A stretch of 64,000 bases of DNA from positions 27,149,501-27,213,500 of the forward strand of contig JABWDB010000001.1 of NCBI GenBank assembly GCA_019614645.1, in the 5' to 3' direction. Shown one piece after another: positions 59,223 to 64,000 of this stretch (the first letter of the stretch is position 1; every line of letters starts with the position of its first letter). A model generated the notes under the pieces. The model was not told the origin of the DNA, ran no database searches, and saw nothing but the letters and a program-made list of their open reading frames with translations. The DNA is from Stratiolaelaps scimitus (lineage: Eukaryota > Arthropoda > Arachnida > Mesostigmata > Laelapidae). The position numbers and the translations under genes were made by a program.

Positions 59223-62200
59223 GTGAGCTCTGAATGAACGCTGTAACACAGCACCTCGAGAACATACGAGTTTCGCCCTTGTCACAATTGATTGGCCTTT
59301 GCTGCCTACTTCCCAGTTGGGGAACTACTCAAGTGAGCATAGCGTGACGGTGATACGTCGTCGTTTGGGACAGGAGATGGAACAGAGATAGGGCATTAAT
59401 GCTGCGTCAAATTACGCTAATAATGAAAGATATGGGAGCGGACTGCCAGAGCTACGAAGTGCTATTACTGTCTGGTCGCCCTCCTGCTGGCCCCTGCCAC
59501 TGGCTGACTCATTGACTAATGACGAAGAATACTATTTCCATGGACCTCCCATTCTCTCGATCTCTTCCCTTGACTCGGGTCGTCACTGGTGCTGTGGCAC
59601 CTGCCCGTGCGAATATCCCGTCAACCTCATTAAATGATTGAAGAGCCGCTACGAAGGACGACTTTTGAAGTTCTCTGCGACGGTGTTCTTAAGCGTTTGA
59701 AATAATTTGCATCGAAACGCGACTTCAATTCGAGTCGGTACGATTGCCGTGCTCGTCAGTGCCGACGCGTTCAGGACACGGGTCATTACACACGTCCATG
59801 AGTACGAGGAACTCAGCGCTAATTACGCATTCAGATGGTCATGCGAATCATGCTATAATATATTCATCGACAAGTCCATCCGAAGGAAAAATAAAAGATA
59901 AAAGACTAAATTCATCTGTGCGTGAATCAGCAGTCGAACTCTCTACATTTACGATGCTTCTTAGATTTGCGTTAGTAGAACATTTCATCCTCTTAAATAC
60001 GGCTAATGGTAAGCAGTTAACATCCACGTGGAGTCACGTATCAGCTCGAGCGCTTATATTCGCCGTCGATGGTCATCCAGTTGATATACATACATACTTA
60101 CTTAGATGCATGCGCGTACACGACGTGGTACCCTCAAAGGATCCCACAGCGTCATTCAATGTTGGTGACAGCCAATGGCAGTGTTTTACACCAGGAAAGC
60201 AACCTTTCTGCGTACGAGTATCTCTCTCCCTTGAGGCAATTTATGTTCGGCGAAGGAGCAGGGAATCCAGCCAGACGTGTGTAGTAAGTAAATTGTGTCG
60301 TAGTAAGTAAATTGTTGCCAATATCGTCTGCTCTTCCGCGGTTCCACCCCCCTCCCCCACGCCGTTTTGCCTGATTTATCCTTCTCTGCAGTGAAACACG
60401 GCTAGTTTCTCTTCTCGTTACAGCTGCGAGCTTGTGCGTCACGTGTGTCCAAGTATGTTGTTGACCGAGCCGGTGATCGCGGAGCCGGCTATTGATGACT
60501 AGTTATTGGCGATGAACAGGGGAACATAGCAAAGCAATAATTACTGGCGGTCGGGCAAAATGTAGATAACGTGACGGAAAAGATGATATCAACATTTTGC
60601 TCAACAGCAACGCTGAAAAGCAGTCATGCGTATTCACGCTGATGTAGTGTATAAAAATCGGGCACAGCTGACCCGGCGAAGCACTCCGGCGGCCCTCTTC
60701 GGGTGCCTTGGTTCGCTCGGTACTCGTCTCATTCGATGATTTCCTTTGAAAGCTCCGCGCTCTTTTGACTACATGCTAGAGTGTATCGAAGCGAAATATC
60801 GAAGCGGTCTTTGGTGATCCCGAATGCCGAAGTGCCGAAGTGTACTCCCCATGTAGCGCTATCAAATCACATAGTTTTGCTTTCGTACACCTTCGGAAAA
60901 GGTTTCGCTGTGAAGATTCCTAGAAATGGGAGCACTGCGAACCGCACAAAGACTGCTCATCTGCATATTTCATCTCAAATCTAGTCGTTATTTTCAACTC
61001 GACAAAAACATTGAGGCAGTGATTTCGTTCGAGTGTGTTGAAAATGCTTGTTAAACCTTTTCAGAAGTGTAGTGAATGTCGCTGGCACGAAGCATTAGCA
61101 CTTGTACTTAGCATTTGAAGCCTGCGAAAAGCAATGAGATTGGATTTCACATTTATCATTTCTAGATGCTGTTAAAAATTGAAGGAATGCTGGGAGCGGT
61201 GATACTGTTGAACATCGTCAACAGGTCCAGATAGGAGCGGCGGTCAAGGATTTGATATGCATTAGCATGCCAACACCCCTTTAATAAAAATAAAAAATAT
61301 GGTGTTATATGACTTCCACGATATAAACTTTCACTTCGGTAAAAAACACATCGCCCCTGCCACCGTAATATAGCGCACTCAATTCCCGTCTTGCCACACA
61401 AACAAATAAAGAGGCGAAAGTCCGTTTATTGAAATGCTTCGCAGCGGAAAATCCTTGTCGTGCCAACTAAGGATAGTTTGAATCGGTGAACAACACCGTT
61501 CGAATGAATGATGTTTCGTCCGTTGAGGTCTGTATCGAAACTGCAATCGAATTCCATTGATCCTCACCCACGAGCTCTTTATCATCTGGCGTTTACATAA
61601 TATCGACTGTTTATTCAACACATATATAGGTGGGTATACGTTAGGCTTTATGGGTATTTAGTTATTTTTGGTTAGAGGGTTCTAACGATAACACAAGCAA
61701 TTTTATCCTATAGTGTGAGGTAATAGATATGTGCAGCCAAACATTGCATATGTTGAGCACATACATCTTTCTCGCATTTTGCTCCCAGTGGATTACAGCT
61801 TGCGGGGGTCATTGAGCTTGCTTTAAATCGATAGACGGCAAGCCCCTTCTCGTATCGACCAATAAACTACACGCCGATTGCGTATCTAGATCGGGAATCG
61901 AACGTTCCAAGTACGGCTTACTTCGTAGCACGGAGGCCCTGTTTCGTACCATCACAATAGTTCATTAAGTGACCATAGCTGAATAATAGAAGAATATGGT
62001 CCTCTGTTCATTTACGGAAATTCGCATAGCATAAATCGATATATGGAAGGAATTAGCACAGACCGTTCCGAGTGACGGTGATATTGGGCATGTGACTATT
62101 CATTGTAAAATACCAGATATGTTGGCATGCCTTTACTCGCTAAAACTGACTAAAACTAAAACTGACCTTCAACGACTTTCAACGATAAAAATTAATTAAT

Positions 62201-63660
62201 ATCGTTCTAACCACGTACCACTACAAGGATCTTGAGAGAACGTTGTTATACATTTTATTTCCAATTTAACCCTGAAATAAAGCTCTGCTTTTTACTCGAA
62301 GGATCATAGCTTCTATTCGTCAAGTCCGCGATTATTTTTAATCAAACAACGCAATCATCCGACAACTCAATAACTACCGAATTCGCCATCCACGTCTTGC
62401 AGCTTGTCAGCCCCACCATAGTATCATACTTCCCATATTAATTCGCGCTTGACCCCAGCCAATCCCGAAACCTATTTACTTAATCCTCTTTCCATTAGAG
62501 TGTGTCCCTCAACAATTTTAGAGCTGCGATACCGTTTATTCTCAAACATCTGCACAAGCTCTGGTCGGGTCGGAGTAGTTGGTGCTGATCCCTATAAACT
62601 GCGACGCCCACGACGCCGGCGAATTTTTCCTCCGGGCCAACTTGCTATAGCACTGTCAACTATTTACAGCTAGGTTTCGAATAACAATGGTGGCCGGCCG
62701 ACTCTGCGGCGCACCATTATTGATGTGAACAAAAAAACAACCGATTTAGCTTAGCACATGGCCTGTCGAGATTTTAGCTGGAACTAAACCTGAACGATAC
62801 AGCTTGACCCGGCAGCTTCCTTTAGGTACGAGAGTGCGAAGGAACATGAGAATGTTCCATGAAGGGATAATTCGTTGCGATTCCAAAATAACATTTCATA
62901 AGACCCGCGTCGCAAACGCATCACACTGCCAAAGCAGTATGCGATACTTTGCACAATGAACAAAAAACCGAATTCATTTGTATCTTTCTCCTCATTCACA
63001 TTTGACTTTGCATCTTAACTTTGTCAGAGATCGTCCCGCTGCTGTTCTCTGCAGACGAGATGAAGATTGCGATTTTTCGCGACGTCGGAAAACAACTGTG
63101 TGTTTTCTCCTTTGAGCTGACCCACAGCTGTCCCCCTTATGTGACAGACCTTGGCTATAAACCGTTAGGTATTAGTACGAGGTAAATAGAGAAGAAAGAA
63201 TAGCAGGTATTCTCCGCATCGGGCAAGCTTTGAACCCAAACCATATGCCCCCTGTCTAGCAAATCCGAGATGCTCGCAATTAAACGACCATCTGAGGGGC
63301 AAGCAACTGTGTAATTTGCAGCAATTGCACCAGGATGACGCTGGAATCACGAAACTTTCCGAATCGGCAGCAATCGGTCGGGGCAATTCAATGACAGTCA
63401 CTCATGAAAGCAGTTTATCTGTAGATTCAGTATGGTGTAGGTTTTCACTGATCAACCAGAAATCTCGTCATCCACGAACGTGTGAGCACACCACTGTTTG
63501 TGGAAAAACTCAGACGCCGATTTGAATTGTCTGCAACAGAGGCTTACAGAGAGTTGCTATTCTTAAGCACGAAGATCGAATGCCACACATGGGTTCAGAC
63601 ATCTTCACAGCGGCATAATTCACACACATAAGAGGTAAAAATATCTATATTATAGTTCAT
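59223..63660. other. No gene recognised
   Basis: A 188-codon plus frame (59744-60310) is the longest here but shows no domain or signal peptide. A 15-bp sequence tagtaagtaaattgt is repeated 19 bp apart at 60281 and 60300. Confidence 0.4.

Positions 63661-63662
<2 letters not shown>

Positions 63663-63692
<30 letters not shown>
63663..63692. repeat. (AT)n microsatellite
   Basis: About 30 bp of alternating AT. Confidence 0.95.
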
Positions 63693-63694
<2 letters not shown>

Positions 63695-63885
63695 TTCAAG
63701 TAACAACTGCATTAGTCCCAATTTTCAGTAGCAAATGTCCGGACGTGCTTGAGGGTTTCACTAGAGGTTGTTATTAGAGTCCACGATCCGAGGCCGAAAA
63801 TAGGATCAATTGACAGTGGCACCCCCCGTGCCACCAGTGTCACGAAGCCGAAAGGAAGCGAGATTGGGACTATAGCGACTGAAAC

Positions 63886-63949
63886 ATCGATCACGTCGTA
63901 GCGTCTCTGAATAATCTCTCTTATCACCCGAAAGGAGTCGAGTGAAGTG
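63886..63949 (-). CDS. Possible upstream exon of the Ras-type GTPase
   Basis: After a good acceptor (ttgcctttcag) the minus strand reads TSLDSFRVIREIIQRRYDV. In Ras proteins the segment before G4 has the pattern S/T-x-x-D/x-SF-x-x-I-K/R-x-I, as in Rheb SFEVIKVI, so this could be the piece directly before the exon at 57318. Possible phase 0 exits are at GTGATC (after 63895) and GTTTCA (after 63886); neither is a strong donor, and both would leave a shorter linker than usual. The implied intron is about 6.6 kb. The similarity is short and may be chance. Confidence 0.25.
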
Positions 63950-64000
63950 CTGAAAGGCAATTATGCCTACGAGAGAGTCCTATAGCAAGGCTTAATCGAA

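Noticed and set aside
59744..60310. A 188-codon plus-strand open frame.
   Set aside because: No domain, signal or homologue recognised, and a second plus frame is open within it. Length alone is not enough.
60290..60345. A minus-strand RADDIGNN as a possible RT motif C.
   Set aside because: No hydrophobic strand before it and no other RT motif nearby.
61366..61401. A minus-strand CGKTG as the P-loop of the GTPase.
   Set aside because: The Gly four residues before the GKT is missing, and no switch motif follows.

Overview
This is a stretch of eukaryotic nuclear DNA, most likely from an arthropod. An arachnid such as a mite or tick would fit, but no marker settles it. The evidence is Tc1/mariner elements with TA target sites, an R1-type non-LTR retrotransposon remnant, tRNA-derived SINEs, many (TA)n and (AAT)n arrays, and one Ras-type exon bounded by spliceosomal signals. 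There are no operons, bacterial ribosome binding sites or long uninterrupted host genes. Most of the window reads as intergenic or intronic sequence carrying transposon debris.

Layout. 109-1681: a Tc1/mariner element with ~224-bp terminal inverted repeats, each with two internal direct-repeat boxes; its DD34E transposase is broken by two stops and a frameshift. 3878-5576: a 5'-truncated LINE flanked by a 16-bp target-site duplication; its RT frame is open but has lost the first catalytic Asp. 7133-7363: a minus-strand ORF with one strong membrane segment. 9400-10060: a decayed R1-like LINE. SINE copies or fragments lie near 8.0, 20.8, 28.7, 34.0, 34.2, 37.8 and 40.0 kb, with weaker ones near 42.3 and 49.1 kb. 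31672-32982: a second Tc1-like element, inserted in a (TA)n array, whose transposase is truncated after the first catalytic Asp. 42687-42900: a 62-bp AT-rich tandem repeat. 44.7-47.1 kb: a cluster of AAT/ATT microsatellites.

Host genes. The best-supported host coding sequence is a minus-strand exon at 57177-57318. It encodes the G4 (GNKSD) and G5 (ECSAK) guanine-binding motifs of a Ras-superfamily GTPase and has a branch-point-like CTAAC, a pyrimidine tract, an AG acceptor and a GTACGT donor. A possible preceding exon lies at 63886-63949. No other exon of that gene can be assigned with confidence.

How the parts relate. The elements record separate insertions. The LINE and the 20.8-kb SINE still have target-site duplications and look fairly young, while the R1-like remnant is older. 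The most novel-looking signal is at the SINE 3' end: three copies keep two consecutive short hairpins whose sequences differ but whose pairing is largely kept, which suggests a selected RNA structure, perhaps for recognition by a partner LINE reverse transcriptase.
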